A model generated the notes under the pieces. That model was not told the DNA's origin, did not search any database, and saw nothing but the letters and a program-made list of their open reading frames with translations. From contig NZ_AP024655.1 of NCBI RefSeq assembly GCF_019977355.1, forward strand, positions 1,984,001 to 2,048,000: a stretch of DNA of 64,000 nucleotides. Direction: 5' to 3'. Below are positions 8,637 to 17,261 of the stretch, piece after piece. A program made the position numbers and the translations under genes. This stretch comes from Arthrobacter sp. NicSoilB8. Lineage in GTDB: Bacteria; Actinomycetota; Actinomycetes; Actinomycetales; Micrococcaceae. The stretch's first letter is position 1. Each line of letters begins with the position of its first letter.

Positions 8637-9518
8637 TCACAGGTCGAACTCGGCCCGCAGCCACGAGACCACGAGTCGAGCGAGGGCCACACGCTTGGTC
8701 AAGAACAGATGGTCGGTGTCCAAGATGACCTCGGTGAGGCCGGCGGCGCCTGCTGCCTGGAGGGCCTTGGCGATCGGAACGTGGTGGTACTCCACAGGGG
8801 TGCCGGCATCGTGGGCCGCTCCCACCAAGAGCATCTTCTTGCGTGCCAGGCGCGGAGCTTGAGCAATGATGCTGAGGCGATCGAAGTCTTCTTCCCGCAT
8901 GCCGCGGAGCAACTTCGGTATGTCTACACGACCTGCCGTCTCTGCCGTGACCTCAGCCATCGACGCGGAATTCTCAGGCTGGTCAAGCCATGCTAGATCA
9001 CGTATAAGCTCGAGGTTTTGCGGAGCCATGGCGATCGCGAAGGCAACGTCGTCGTTCTCGGCGCACGACGCCATCGCAACGCCGCCGCCGCCTCCGCTGA
9101 GCCCAAACACCCCGATCTTTGAAGGATCAACGCGATATCCTGCGCCGCTGGGCGTGCGCTGGCCCCGTTCGTCGGCAGTGCGGAGAAACTCAACAGCGGA
9201 GTTCACATCCTCCATGGCACTGATTAATGTGTGCTGACCGTTGCCGTCCCACATGCCCCGTGGCTGGAATGTCAGCACGCTAGTGCCGGAGTTCATCAGA
9301 GGGATGATCAGGCTCTCTAGTCGGTCCCCACCGTACATCTGGGGAGCGAGGACGAGCGTGCCCTTGGGTTGCTTTCCTTGAGCGATCCACAAGCTGGCAT
9401 GCACCACTTCACCATTGGTCCGGAAATGAGTGACGAAATGCTCTGGGGGATATTCGGGATCAAGAACCGACGGATCCGCAATCACGTTGTCGACATCGAT
9501 CAGGGGCTGGTAGTTCAT
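8637..9518 (-). CDS. Alpha/beta hydrolase (dienelactone-hydrolase-like)
   Basis: A cytoplasmic alpha/beta hydrolase of 293 residues. The nucleophile elbow is FGLSGGGG (Ser within GLSGG) and a C-terminal DTDHLFL supplies the likely catalytic His. It probably cleaves an ester, lactone or activated acid. I chose ATG 9518 (MNYQPL) because GGAAAG lies nine bases upstream; the frame could extend to 9605. A 17-bp IclR-type palindrome (9818-9834) lies about 300 bp upstream and recurs before the OsmC gene at 12665. That suggests joint control by the IclR protein at 11663-12481. Confidence 0.82.
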   Translation of the reverse strand: MNYQPLIDVDNVIADPSVLDPEYPPEHFVTHFRTNGEVVHASLWIAQGKQPKGTLVLAPQMYGGDRLESLIIPLMNSGTSVLTFQPRGMWDGNGQHTLISAMEDVNSAVEFLRTADERGQRTPSGAGYRVDPSKIGVFGLSGGGGGVAMASCAENDDVAFAIAMAPQNLELIRDLAWLDQPENSASMAEVTAETAGRVDIPKLLRGMREEDFDRLSIIAQAPRLARKKMLLVGAAHDAGTPVEYHHVPIAKALQAAGAAGLTEVILDTDHLFLTKRVALARLVVSWLRAEFDL

Positions 9519-10098
9519 GTTCGTCACTTTCCAATGCATTAGAAATCGGCCAAAAGAATTGCAGAGATGAAGGGAACTCCCACCCGGTTTGCTTCGTCGA
9601 GGCACACTCGCGCGTCGAGTCGTGACATGCTGGCGTCGGAGTGCGGTCGCCCTTAATCCATCCGCTTCGTGATGCTGACAGGCGGATTGACGAATCCCTT
9701 ATAGATGGTTTTGATCAGCAGGGACAGGTGACGCTTTAGGTTGTAAAGTCGCTCGGCCCACCATTTCGCACCGGTTGGTATTAGTGAAATCGACGCCATA
9801 CCCAAAGTCAAGGACATGTTCCGCACTGCGGAACTGCCTATTGAGAGGTAGCTCTGGGAATTCGAGCTAACTCGCCTACCGGAACACCAGGTTCGTCTAG
9901 TGGAACTTGGAGGGACTGGCTGCCAGAAGTCGTCTGCCGTCATCATGAACCGCCTGGTCACACTCAGGCGAGCATGCAGAGGCGCATGCTGGGAGTGTGC
10001 CGCCATCGACCTCGCGGCCACTACTGAGCAAGTTACGCTCCATGCGTGCGATTCGACCCTGGGTGCATCGCACCTTACCCATTGTCGCGCCGTCGACC
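9519..10098. other. Intergenic region with IclR-type operator, no gene seen
   Basis: About 580 bp between the hydrolase and an MFS gene that reads toward it. Frames here have no recognisable protein signature. The only structured element is the palindrome at 9818-9834 with its conserved 5' flank (from about 9783), shared with 13288-13337. The length suggests a lost gene. Confidence 0.5.
9783..9834 (-). promoter_or_regulatory. IclR-type operator 1
   Basis: A palindrome GTTCCGC, three bases, GCGGAAC at 9818-9834. The preceding plus-strand bases (AGTGAAATCGACGC, then ACCCAAAGTCAAG) also match the site at 13288-13337 base for base at most positions. The extended conservation suggests the same promoter plus operator serves the hydrolase and OsmC genes. 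The arms match the style of IclR-family boxes. Confidence 0.7.
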
Positions 10099-11367
10099 TC
10101 ATAATCGGTGTTCCCAAAAAGATTGATCTATGGCGGAGTCATTTGCCGCGCAACTGTTGTCTGTCCGGGGCCGCAACGCGGCGTTGCGCGCTCTAAGCGC
10201 CATCATGGCGAGGGCTCCGAGTAAGGGACCTGGAGCAAGCAGGAGAAAAGCAAACTGCCAGCCAAGCATGTCGGCAGCCAAGGGGACAATTTGGATTGGC
10301 GCAACTGTCAGGGAAAAACCGATGGCGGTTTGGATTGTTAGTGCTGAGCCGGTGTATTGGTGATCGACGCTCTCGCTGAGTGCTGCGGAGAACACACCTG
10401 AGTCCGCGATCACGGAGGCGCCCCACACAATGCAGAATCCCATCAAGATGATCCAGGGCAGACCGAAGAGAAGGGGCGAGATCAAGCAACAGGTACCGCT
10501 AATCAGAAGGGCGCCCCCTGCGGCCAGGGGCGGCCCGAATCGATCGGCAAGCCACCCGCCTATGAGGCACCCGCCGACTCCGGCAACACCGATCGCCAGG
10601 AAAGCGCCAAGACTGAGACCGTTCCCGAGTGTATTGCCGTGTACGAGTTCACTGGCGACCATGAAGGAGGGGAGCCAGGTCCAGACGGCATAGAGTTCCC
10701 ACATGTGGCCGAAGTATCCAAAATTGATGAGTCGTGGTGTCGAGTGACGAAATAGCTCGACGATGTATCGTGGGCTGGGTCTAGCCATTCCAGCGTGAAG
10801 ATAGGGTCCTGGTCGCACCCAGATGAGGGCGACCGCTGCTCCTGTGCCGGACACGAGAGCGGCGGAACCGAGAACAACCTTCCAATTGAGGGATCCGAGG
10901 CCGCTGATCAGATGGGGAAATGACGACCCCAATGTCAGGGCCCCGAGTAGGAGCCCCATGGATTTGCCGCGGCGGGCCGGCTGTGACCATGATGCCACCA
11001 ACTTCATTCCAACCGGATACACCCCGGCGAGGAAGATTCCTGTAAGTACACGCAGCGGCAACGCGGCTGCGAAATCCCCGACCAGCAAGGCAAGTGCTCC
11101 TGTTGTCAGGGCTGCCGCTCCTGCGCTTGCTGCCAGGAGCAGATGGGGTCTTATTCGGTCTGCCAGGTTGAGGAAAGCGGAGGCAAGTGCGCCGACTGCG
11201 AATCCGACCTGAACGGAAGCCGTAAGCCAGACGGCCTCGATGGAACTGATGCCCCATTCGGTCCGGAGCGTCGGCACAACGGCTGAAGCGGAAAACCAGA
11301 CCCCGAGTGCGAGCACTTGAACCATCGCGATGAGTGCCAATTGTCGTCCTGCTTTAGGTTTGCTCAA
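10099..11367 (-). CDS. MFS transporter MFS3 (CynX/NimT-like)
   Basis: A 422-residue, about 12-segment membrane transporter. Landmarks are the N-terminal VLALGVWFSASAVVPTL, the loop FLNLADRIRPH between TM2 and TM3, and GWLADRFGPP in the second half. Such proteins import or export small organic acids or xenobiotics. It is encoded downstream of the IclR gene on the same strand, separated from it by a hydrolase remnant, and probably belongs to that small regulon. The substrate is unknown. Confidence 0.87.
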   Translation of the reverse strand: MSKPKAGRQLALIAMVQVLALGVWFSASAVVPTLRTEWGISSIEAVWLTASVQVGFAVGALASAFLNLADRIRPHLLLAASAGAAALTTGALALLVGDFAAALPLRVLTGIFLAGVYPVGMKLVASWSQPARRGKSMGLLLGALTLGSSFPHLISGLGSLNWKVVLGSAALVSGTGAAVALIWVRPGPYLHAGMARPSPRYIVELFRHSTPRLINFGYFGHMWELYAVWTWLPSFMVASELVHGNTLGNGLSLGAFLAIGVAGVGGCLIGGWLADRFGPPLAAGGALLISGTCCLISPLLFGLPWIILMGFCIVWGASVIADSGVFSAALSESVDHQYTGSALTIQTAIGFSLTVAPIQIVPLAADMLGWQFAFLLLAPGPLLGALAMMALRARNAALRPRTDNSCAANDSAIDQSFWEHRL

Positions 11368-11433
11368 ATGCGTCTCCTCCTCATCTTCGCCGTCGTGGGT
11401 GGCTGCAGCTATGGGTCGGCTATTCGGGGCGCG

Positions 11434-11640
11434 TCATTCTGCATGATTGGTGGCGAGGTCTTCTCCCGGGATGACCTCGCCAATGAACGCGGTGCGGCAT
11501 TCTTGGCGGGCGCTCTCTGCATCGAACATGGCAGTTACGTGCGTGAGGACCAGGGTGCGCACGCCAGCTTCGGCCGCTAGCTTGCGCAGAACAGAGCAGG
11601 TTCGAGCTGGGAACAGGCGTCGCCCCCGTTGCGTCAAGCG
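11434..11640 (-). pseudogene. C-terminal remnant of an MBL-fold metallo-hydrolase
   Basis: About 50 codons read LAAEAGVRTLVLTHVTAM and then AESARQECRTAFIGEVIPGEDL, the end of RNase Z-like MBL-fold hydrolases (THV strand and the FxGEV.PGEDL tail). The metal-binding HxHxDH part is absent, and the sequence upstream runs into the IclR stop region. It appears to be a deletion remnant between IclR and MFS3. Confidence 0.6.
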
Positions 11641-11662
11641 GGCAAAAAGGCTGAACCTGTCT

Positions 11663-12481
11663 TTATTGCAGCAGCCGACGCACTGTACCCTCGCTAGGCG
11701 CGCTGTCGAATTGTCGCAGGCGATGGGCGAGAACCGCGGCCTCTCGTTTCATCCACTCCGCAACTTGTGACCGTCGAGGCTCGGACAAGCGGGCAGCGAT
11801 CGCGTCCACACTAAAGGCTGCTATCGCGGTCCCTGTTGCGCTGAGCACCGGGACTCCAAGGCCTTCCGCGCCCGGCACGAGCATGGCCGGCGTTTGTGTA
11901 TACCCGCGGACCCGCGCCCGTTGGATCAGCATGGGGAGTTCGGCCGGATCCGGAACGGGGCCTGCGGCGAGTTCGACACTAGGCAACGAGACGAGCAGTC
12001 GTTCGACCTCGTCCGGGTCTGCCCACGCCAGTAGCGCAAGGCTACCCGCGCACGAGCCGAGGATGCGGCGTTCGCCGATATTCGTTGTGACGGCTCGGAT
12101 GGGGAATGTCCCGAGCACTCGGTCGATACAGACTGCTTGAGCTCCGGCCTTAACAGTGAGGTAGACGGTGTCTCCGGTCAGTTCTGCCAGTCGGAGTAGG
12201 TGCGGCGCAGCCAAGTTGAGGAAGCCGTGACGGTCTGATGCGGCCAGTCCGAGTGCCACGAGTGGGTACCCGAGGACATAAGTGGCGTTCTGCTCATCGA
12301 GTTCAACCCAGCCAAGGTTGCACAGCGTCCCGAGGAGCCTGTGCGTTGTCGTCTTGGATAACCCCGTGGCGACGGCAACGTCGGTCAACCGGCTTCCGGC
12401 CTTACCGGCGTCGGCGATAGCTTGCACGATCGCAGCAGCGCGTTCCACGCTGCGGATTGAGGTCGTTGACTCGTCGACCAA
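11663..12481 (-). CDS. IclR-family regulator IclR1
   Basis: A 272-residue regulator with an N-terminal winged helix (RLTDVAVATGLSKTTTHRLLGTL, roughly residues 35-58) and a C-terminal effector-binding domain. The start is uncertain: TTG at 12481 is well spaced from AGGAGAAGG, while GTG at 12499 would overlap that ribosome site. It most likely controls the neighbouring hydrolase, MFS3 and OsmC genes through the two near-identical palindromes at 9818 and 13321. No copy of that palindrome precedes its own gene. Confidence 0.88.
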   Translation of the reverse strand: MVDESTTSIRSVERAAAIVQAIADAGKAGSRLTDVAVATGLSKTTTHRLLGTLCNLGWVELDEQNATYVLGYPLVALGLAASDRHGFLNLAAPHLLRLAELTGDTVYLTVKAGAQAVCIDRVLGTFPIRAVTTNIGERRILGSCAGSLALLAWADPDEVERLLVSLPSVELAAGPVPDPAELPMLIQRARVRGYTQTPAMLVPGAEGLGVPVLSATGTAIAAFSVDAIAARLSEPRRSQVAEWMKREAAVLAHRLRQFDSAPSEGTVRRLLQ

Positions 12482-12664
12482 TGCCCTTCTCCTTCCCACT
12501 GTTTTGCACCCACTCAGTCAGTACGGCCTAGTCACCGCTGCCGGACCTCACCACTTAAGAGTCAACATGCCGGCATCGAAGCCTTGCCTGTCCTCGCCAA
12601 GCCTGGAGCGGGAGAGCGCGGTGGCGCCGCTGCCACCAGAATATAGGTCCGCCACCGCAGCGTC

Positions 12665-13225
12665 TTATACGAGGGTCGTTACCACGTCGACAGGCCGAAT
12701 CAACGTGTCCCGGATCGGAGAACGCTTCTGCACCGCCTCGACGAGTTCCTCCAGATCCTGACGGCTGGCACCTGGTGCCTTCACATCGATTTTCACTCGG
12801 ATCTGTCTGGCCCCGGGCGCCTCCTCAGGGGCGACACCCAAGAAGGACGCCAGATCGAAGTCGGCTTCGAGTTCCAGATGGTAACTTTCAAGCTCGATGT
12901 TACGAGACGCGGCATTGGCTACGAGTGTCACCGTGTAGCACCCTGCCAACGCCTGAAGCACATACTCTGCCGGAGAAACGGCGGTGTCGGCGCCCAAAAG
13001 CTGAGCAGGTTCGTCGCTGCTCATGGTGAATTTGCCCCGGCGTGAGTCGTCGACGCTGCCCGCCTGAGTCAGACCGCCGGTGGTCGACTGCAGCCGGAAT
13101 CCGTTCTCCCACACCCCATTTACGGCAAACGTGACCTTACCAAGAGAGCGGTTGGCCCGAACTGCGTCGATAGTGTCCCTAAGACCACCGAGATCGACTC
13201 CATTTACCGCCTGCGTTGTTTCCAT
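12665..13225 (-). CDS. OsmC-family peroxiredoxin-like protein
   Basis: A protein of 186 residues related to OsmC/Ohr. The family signature SPAEYVLQALAGCYTVTLVANA contains the conserved Cys, and the long LELEADFDL strand follows. OsmC proteins reduce organic hydroperoxides using paired cysteines; I see only one clear cysteine, so peroxidase activity is uncertain. ATG at 13225 is favoured by GAGGAA just upstream over the GTG at 13237. The IclR-type operator at 13321-13337 lies about 100 bp upstream. Confidence 0.85.
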   Translation of the reverse strand: METTQAVNGVDLGGLRDTIDAVRANRSLGKVTFAVNGVWENGFRLQSTTGGLTQAGSVDDSRRGKFTMSSDEPAQLLGADTAVSPAEYVLQALAGCYTVTLVANAASRNIELESYHLELEADFDLASFLGVAPEEAPGARQIRVKIDVKAPGASRQDLEELVEAVQKRSPIRDTLIRPVDVVTTLV

Positions 13226-13287
13226 CTTGTTCCTCACTCCTGTTTCGGACCCAATGAGCGGAAAGTGTCCGCGCCGGTTCTTGTCAG

Positions 13288-13337
13288 TGAAATCGACGCG
13301 AAACCCAAAGTCAAGCGCATGTTCCGCTATGCGGAAC
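13288..13337 (-). promoter_or_regulatory. IclR-type operator 2 (upstream of osmC)
   Basis: GTTCCGC, TAT, GCGGAAC at 13321-13337, preceded by AGTGAAATCGACGC and ACCCAAAGTCAAG as at 9783-9834. Both sites have the same orientation relative to their target genes. Confidence 0.72.
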
Positions 13338-13344
13338 CACTCCT

Positions 13345-13931
13345 GACGAAATGCCCAGTGGGATGAGTTCTAATGTCCTAATTCGGAATACGTGATCTGA
13401 CTAGTGGAAATTGGGAAGTGGAATTGCCAGGGGTCGTCTAAATCTGGCTGGCGTAACGCTGTAGTATGGCTGGTTTCAAGACGAGGTAAGGCGCAGTGGC
13501 GATTCCCAAGTCGAGCGTCGTCCTTAGGGGGCGGCACAGGTCTGGATGATAGGCGGCGGCCTGAATTGTGGCTTGCCAGCTTAGTTGGCGAGACTGACAA
13601 CCCAGTTGGCGAGCCGAGGAGCGCGGCGGGTGCGGGAATTCGGGTGGCGTTTGTTGGCCAACGGTGCGGGCAGCGCGCCTGTATGAGCAGATCTCGAGCG
13701 TCTCGCGTTGCCACTAGAATTGGCGGAAAGTTCGTTCCCGCGGAGTGCAGGGTCGGGCTGCGTCGCCCAGGCCAAACGCCGACCCGGTCCAACGCGCACC
13801 ATTCGCGGCTCGCGTGACCGGTCGGAACCGGCGATTCGCTGACTCGCTGGAAAAATTCGCCATATCGTTTGGCAATTCGCCAACAAGGCTGACAATCCAC
13901 ATGAATCACTCATTCAACTCGCCAGCTTTAG
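13345..13931. other. Gene-free stretch with TTGGC-containing repeats
   Basis: About 590 bp with no convincing frame. It contains a direct repeat AGTTGGCGAG twice about 20 bp apart (near 13581 and 13601) and further TTGGC/GCCAA words up to the IS1380 end. I see no terminal repeats or recombination-site fold I can defend. It may be decayed coding or mobile DNA. Confidence 0.35.
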
Positions 13932-15341
13932 CTTGATCCACCTATCCGCTTGGGACGAGGATCTGAATTCGGTTTCGGCGGTTTCGGCGGTTTCGGCGGG
14001 TTTGCGGCCTTCGGGCTTGGCTGATTCCGGGCCTTGCTGCCCTGTGGTGTTCCGCGGTTGGTCCTGGTTGCGCCGTGTGGCTGGGTTGACGGGGTTCAGG
14101 CTGGTTGGGGCGGCGGGTAGAGGTGGTCGAATAGGGCCTGCCATGGTGTTTGCCAGGGCCAGGCTTCGGGGAGGTGGAGCCGTGTTTTCCGGGCGCTGGT
14201 GGCGATGCGGGCCGGGACATGGATGAGTTTGCGGCGGATCGTCCCGGTCCGTGCTTTGCGGAAGGGCCCTGCGGCGAGGAGCCAGGCCGAGTTCGCGGGA
14301 AAAACACCTGATGACATATGAGCCAGTGCGCTGTCCTTCAGGTCGGCATTGACCTGCTCGATGATGGCGTGGTTGCGGTGGGTTTTGTCCGCCGAAGACC
14401 GTGTCGGTGTTTTCGATCGTTTCCCACGCCGTCTCAGGGATCCCGGCGATGGCGCGTTTCACGGCCGGGTCCATGTGCATGGTCAGCGAGACGTACGCCC
14501 CGCCGGCCAGCGCCACGGCCACCGAATCATGGCCATAGAAGGCCGAATCGAACCGGCAGAGCACCCGCCCGCCGGTCTGCAGACGTTTGAGCGTGGACAG
14601 GGCATCGGTAATCCGGCGTTTGGCGCCGCGGGCCGAGTTCGCTGCTCCCTTTCGCAGCCGCTGGGCCAGGACCACCGGGGTGGTGTCCTTCGTGGAAACG
14701 GCGGCCAGCAGCGCGTTCAGCCGGCGGACCCCGGAGTACGCGTATCCGGAGCCCACTTTGGAGTAGTCGTGGACGTCGATGATCGTGTCATCGACATCCA
14801 CGGATACGAAGTCCTCCGCGCCACAGGTTCCCAGCAAAGGTGCCCGGGATGCGAGATTTCCTGGGAAGCGGGACGCGACCGCGTCGAGCTGACGGACGTG
14901 CCCGAACGTGAAGGACCGCAGGAACGAACCCAGGTCGAGGGCGCGTAGCAGGCGTTGAAGAGCCGCTTCATCCCGCCTTGGCGCAGCACGGCCATATCGT
15001 CGATACTTTCCGCGCCGGCGACCATCCCCGCCACCAGAGACGCGACCTTCAGCCCGGCATTCGCACCCTTGTCCGTCGGGACCGACAGCCAGTTGTCGGC
15101 GAGTTCGTGGAGCCCGGCGTCCCCGGGCCAGGGTCATGACCGGCAGCAGCCCGGCCGCAGACACGAGATTCGGCTCGTCGAAGGAAACTGACACCGCGGA
15201 CGGCTTGTGGGAAACCTGCACCTACGAGGCGCTCCTCTTTTCGGTGGTCAATGTGCTCGAGACAAGCTCCATTTTCCTTGAAAAGGCGGGCATCTCGGTT
15301 TAGAACGCCGTCGGCGCCCCAACCAATATCGGTGGATCACG
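13932..15341 (-). mobile_element. IS1380-family element, copy 2 (defective)
   Basis: Imperfect terminal inverted repeats are visible: TGATCCACC at 13934-13942 and its inverse at 15331-15339. The transposase coding strand is minus. The copy lacks about 224 bp that copy 1 keeps; the junction near 14390 shares a CG with both edges of the missing segment. Its right end lies just before the stop of araC2. The target duplication could not be fixed because the exact outer bases are ambiguous. Confidence 0.82.
13933..15221 (-). pseudogene. IS1380 transposase, frameshifted and internally deleted
   Basis: Recognisable blocks are SVSFDEPNLVSAAGLLPVM at the N-terminus, LGSFLRSFTFGHVRQLD, VDVDDTIIDVHDYSK (catalytic Asp region) and VLCRFDSAFYG. 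The frame is lost between about 15130 and 14950: the normal sequence (VAGMVAGAESIDDMAVLRQG) appears in another frame at 15034-14940. It is lost again at the deletion near 14390. It cannot make a working transposase. Confidence 0.85.
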
Positions 15342-15342
15342 G

Positions 15343-16389
15343 CTAAGCCTTGGACTTCGCATTGTTCTTGTACCGGGCAGCATCCCTGTAGGCCGTCGGT
15401 GGCATCCCATTCCATCGTTTGAAGGCGATGGTGAAGCTCGTTGGGTCTGTGTAGCCAAGAGCGCGGGATATCCGTGCTACAGAGTGATCCGTTTTCGAGA
15501 GCAGATCGGCGGCGAGGTCACCCAGGGCTTTGTCCCGGAGCTGGGCAAAGTCGTCACCGGTTAGTTCGAGCTTGCGTTGCAGGGTGCGGGGGGAGACCCG
15601 CAGTGTTGCGGCCACATTTGCCAGTTTGCGGTTTAGCTCCGGCGCGGCTCTTATGGTCTTCATGACAGTGTCGGGCCAGTCGCCGGTTGCCCTGAGATTG
15701 TCAAGAATTTGGTGATCCGCTTTGAGCCAAGCTTCGTGTTGAAAGGCGTTGCCGAAGGGGAGCTCCTGTACCGATGTTTCAGGAGCCCACCAGAGCCGTA
15801 GTGCGTCGGATCCGCAGTCGATGGCGCACGGGACGAAGGGGAAAATCTCAGGGGAGGCTTCTGCGAGAGGGAATTCGACCCGGGTGAAGGGGAAAGGGCC
15901 GCCGTACATCCACGTGAACGTTCGGGCAATGACGCAGAAATCGCGGTAGACGCTGAACGGGATGAGCTCTGCAGGAGTATCGGGGTAGGTGTACTCCATG
16001 CCAGTCACCGTGCCATCCGATGTCCGGAGAGGCGTAATTTCCATCAGGCCGGGGGCATAGTCTGTTGAGCTGCCAGCTTCTACCCAGGCCGCAATGGTCG
16101 GCGCCGTAGCGAGGGCCAATCCGCGAATACCGAAGGATCCCAGTGTGTAGGCCTGTGCGGCCTTCACCCAGAGGTCTACACGATCTTTTGTGAGAGCGAC
16201 GAACTGCAGTTGGAAGGCCAACTCCTTCTTCGCAGGAATAGTGCCTCCCGGGCGGTCGATCGCGTCGGGGTCGATTTCTGCGTTTGTGAGCGCAGTTTGC
16301 CAATCAAGATCCGCGTCTTTCAACACTGCGCATAGTGCGTGAACGCTGAAGTTGGGTAGTCGCAAATTCTGATAAGAGCTTAGTTTCAC
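15343..16389 (-). CDS. AraC-family regulator AraC2
   Basis: A 348-residue paralog of AraC1 with the same Arabinose_bd sensor and C-terminal HTH (LRVSPRTLQRKLELTGDD, ISRALGYTDPTSFTIAFKRW). The recognition-helix regions of the two proteins differ by only a few residues, so both should see similar DNA. It starts with GTG at 16389 and is divergent from module copy B and the monooxygenase operon. That is the classical arrangement of an AraC activator and its target. An IS1380 copy ends two bases beyond its stop. Confidence 0.93.
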   Translation of the reverse strand: MKLSSYQNLRLPNFSVHALCAVLKDADLDWQTALTNAEIDPDAIDRPGGTIPAKKELAFQLQFVALTKDRVDLWVKAAQAYTLGSFGIRGLALATAPTIAAWVEAGSSTDYAPGLMEITPLRTSDGTVTGMEYTYPDTPAELIPFSVYRDFCVIARTFTWMYGGPFPFTRVEFPLAEASPEIFPFVPCAIDCGSDALRLWWAPETSVQELPFGNAFQHEAWLKADHQILDNLRATGDWPDTVMKTIRAAPELNRKLANVAATLRVSPRTLQRKLELTGDDFAQLRDKALGDLAADLLSKTDHSVARISRALGYTDPTSFTIAFKRWNGMPPTAYRDAARYKNNAKSKA

Positions 16390-16534
16390 TGCTGCCCACT
16401 TTCACCGTTGAGGAAGAGACGCTCCAGTCTTTCAGGGCCCCGGGGCGAGGAGTCGCAACGGCCGAGCATGTGAAGCACGTCACCAGCTTTGCATCCCACG
16501 CCATGTATTCACAAGCGGCCCTAGCCTGACGCAG

Positions 16535-16653
16535 TTTCCCATCTGTTTGGCATGTCTTGCCATGCCGCTTACCTCACCTACCCACCTAACGTTGAAGCCC
16601 TGAGCAAGGGCCGGCAGTGAAGCCGGCGCACTGATATCAAAGGAGATCCGGTG
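16535..16653 (+). promoter_or_regulatory. Recurrent regulatory module, copy B (monooxygenase operon promoter)
   Basis: TTTCCC (16535), TTGGC (16547), CATGCCG (16561) and TAACGTT (16587) are followed by a leader ending in AAAGGAGATCCGGTG. That GTG (16651) is the actual start of the flavin reductase. TAACGT fits a -10 hexamer (TAnnnT), so the upstream blocks sit where an AraC-type activator next to RNA polymerase would bind. Confidence 0.85.
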
Positions 16654-17187
16654 AGCATATCCATCGCCCAAAGCCTTGAACCGGCAATCACTGCCGACGA
16701 ATTCAAGGCGGCATTCCGTAACCATCCCGGTGGGGTCGCTGTCATTACGGCTGATGCGGGCAACGGGCCGGTCGGCCTGACAGCAACGTCTGTTATTTCG
16801 GCCAGCGCAGAACCTGCGATTCTGGCATTCTCAGTATCGGAATTTTCGTCCAGTACCCCGACCATTCTCAGTGCAGACACTGTCGTTGTGCATCTACTGA
16901 GCGCTGAACAAGTGGACATTGCCAAGCTCTGCGCCACCAGCGGCATCGACCGTTTTGCTGACACCTCTCTCTGGTCGCGACTGGAGACTGGAGAGCCCTA
17001 CTTTGTGCAGGCCCAGGCCTGGATCCGGGGCAGGATCATCAACTCGATGGCAGCCGGCGGGTCGTCCATCGTGGCTGTCGAGGCGCTGCAGGCGTCGCCG
17101 GCGCTGTCAGGCGACGCGGCACCCGGGGACCCGCTGGTCTATCACAACCGGCGTTGGCACGCCCTTGGGGATGCATCCCAGATCTGA
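16651..17187 (+). CDS. Flavin reductase (HpaC/RutF-like), partner of the LLM monooxygenase
   Basis: 178 residues of the flavin-reductase-like FMN-binding split-barrel family, with typical blocks FRNHPGGVAVITAD, GLTATSVISASAEPAILAFSV and the LxSAEQVDIAKLC helix. It should use NAD(P)H to reduce FMN for the adjacent LLM monooxygenase. The GTG start and ribosome site come straight from module B, so it is the first gene of an operon running to about 26.9 kb. A second, divergent flavin reductase is at 41097. Confidence 0.9.
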   Translation: MSISIAQSLEPAITADEFKAAFRNHPGGVAVITADAGNGPVGLTATSVISASAEPAILAFSVSEFSSSTPTILSADTVVVHLLSAEQVDIAKLCATSGIDRFADTSLWSRLETGEPYFVQAQAWIRGRIINSMAAGGSSIVAVEALQASPALSGDAAPGDPLVYHNRRWHALGDASQI

Positions 17188-17261
17188 ACCGTGACCCTGT
17201 TGGTCGTAAGAAATCCAACCCGTTCTACACCCAATTTTCATCTCCCGAAAGGACTGCGGTT

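Noticed and set aside
13404..13817. A 137-codon plus-strand frame in the gap before the second IS1380 copy
   Set aside because: Overlapping open frames exist on both strands in this GC-rich stretch and none shows a domain, a ribosome site or conserved motifs.
13582..13920. TTGGCGAG/GCCAAC words as an integron attC site or MITE
   Set aside because: No consistent inverted termini, core sites or target duplication could be defined by eye.
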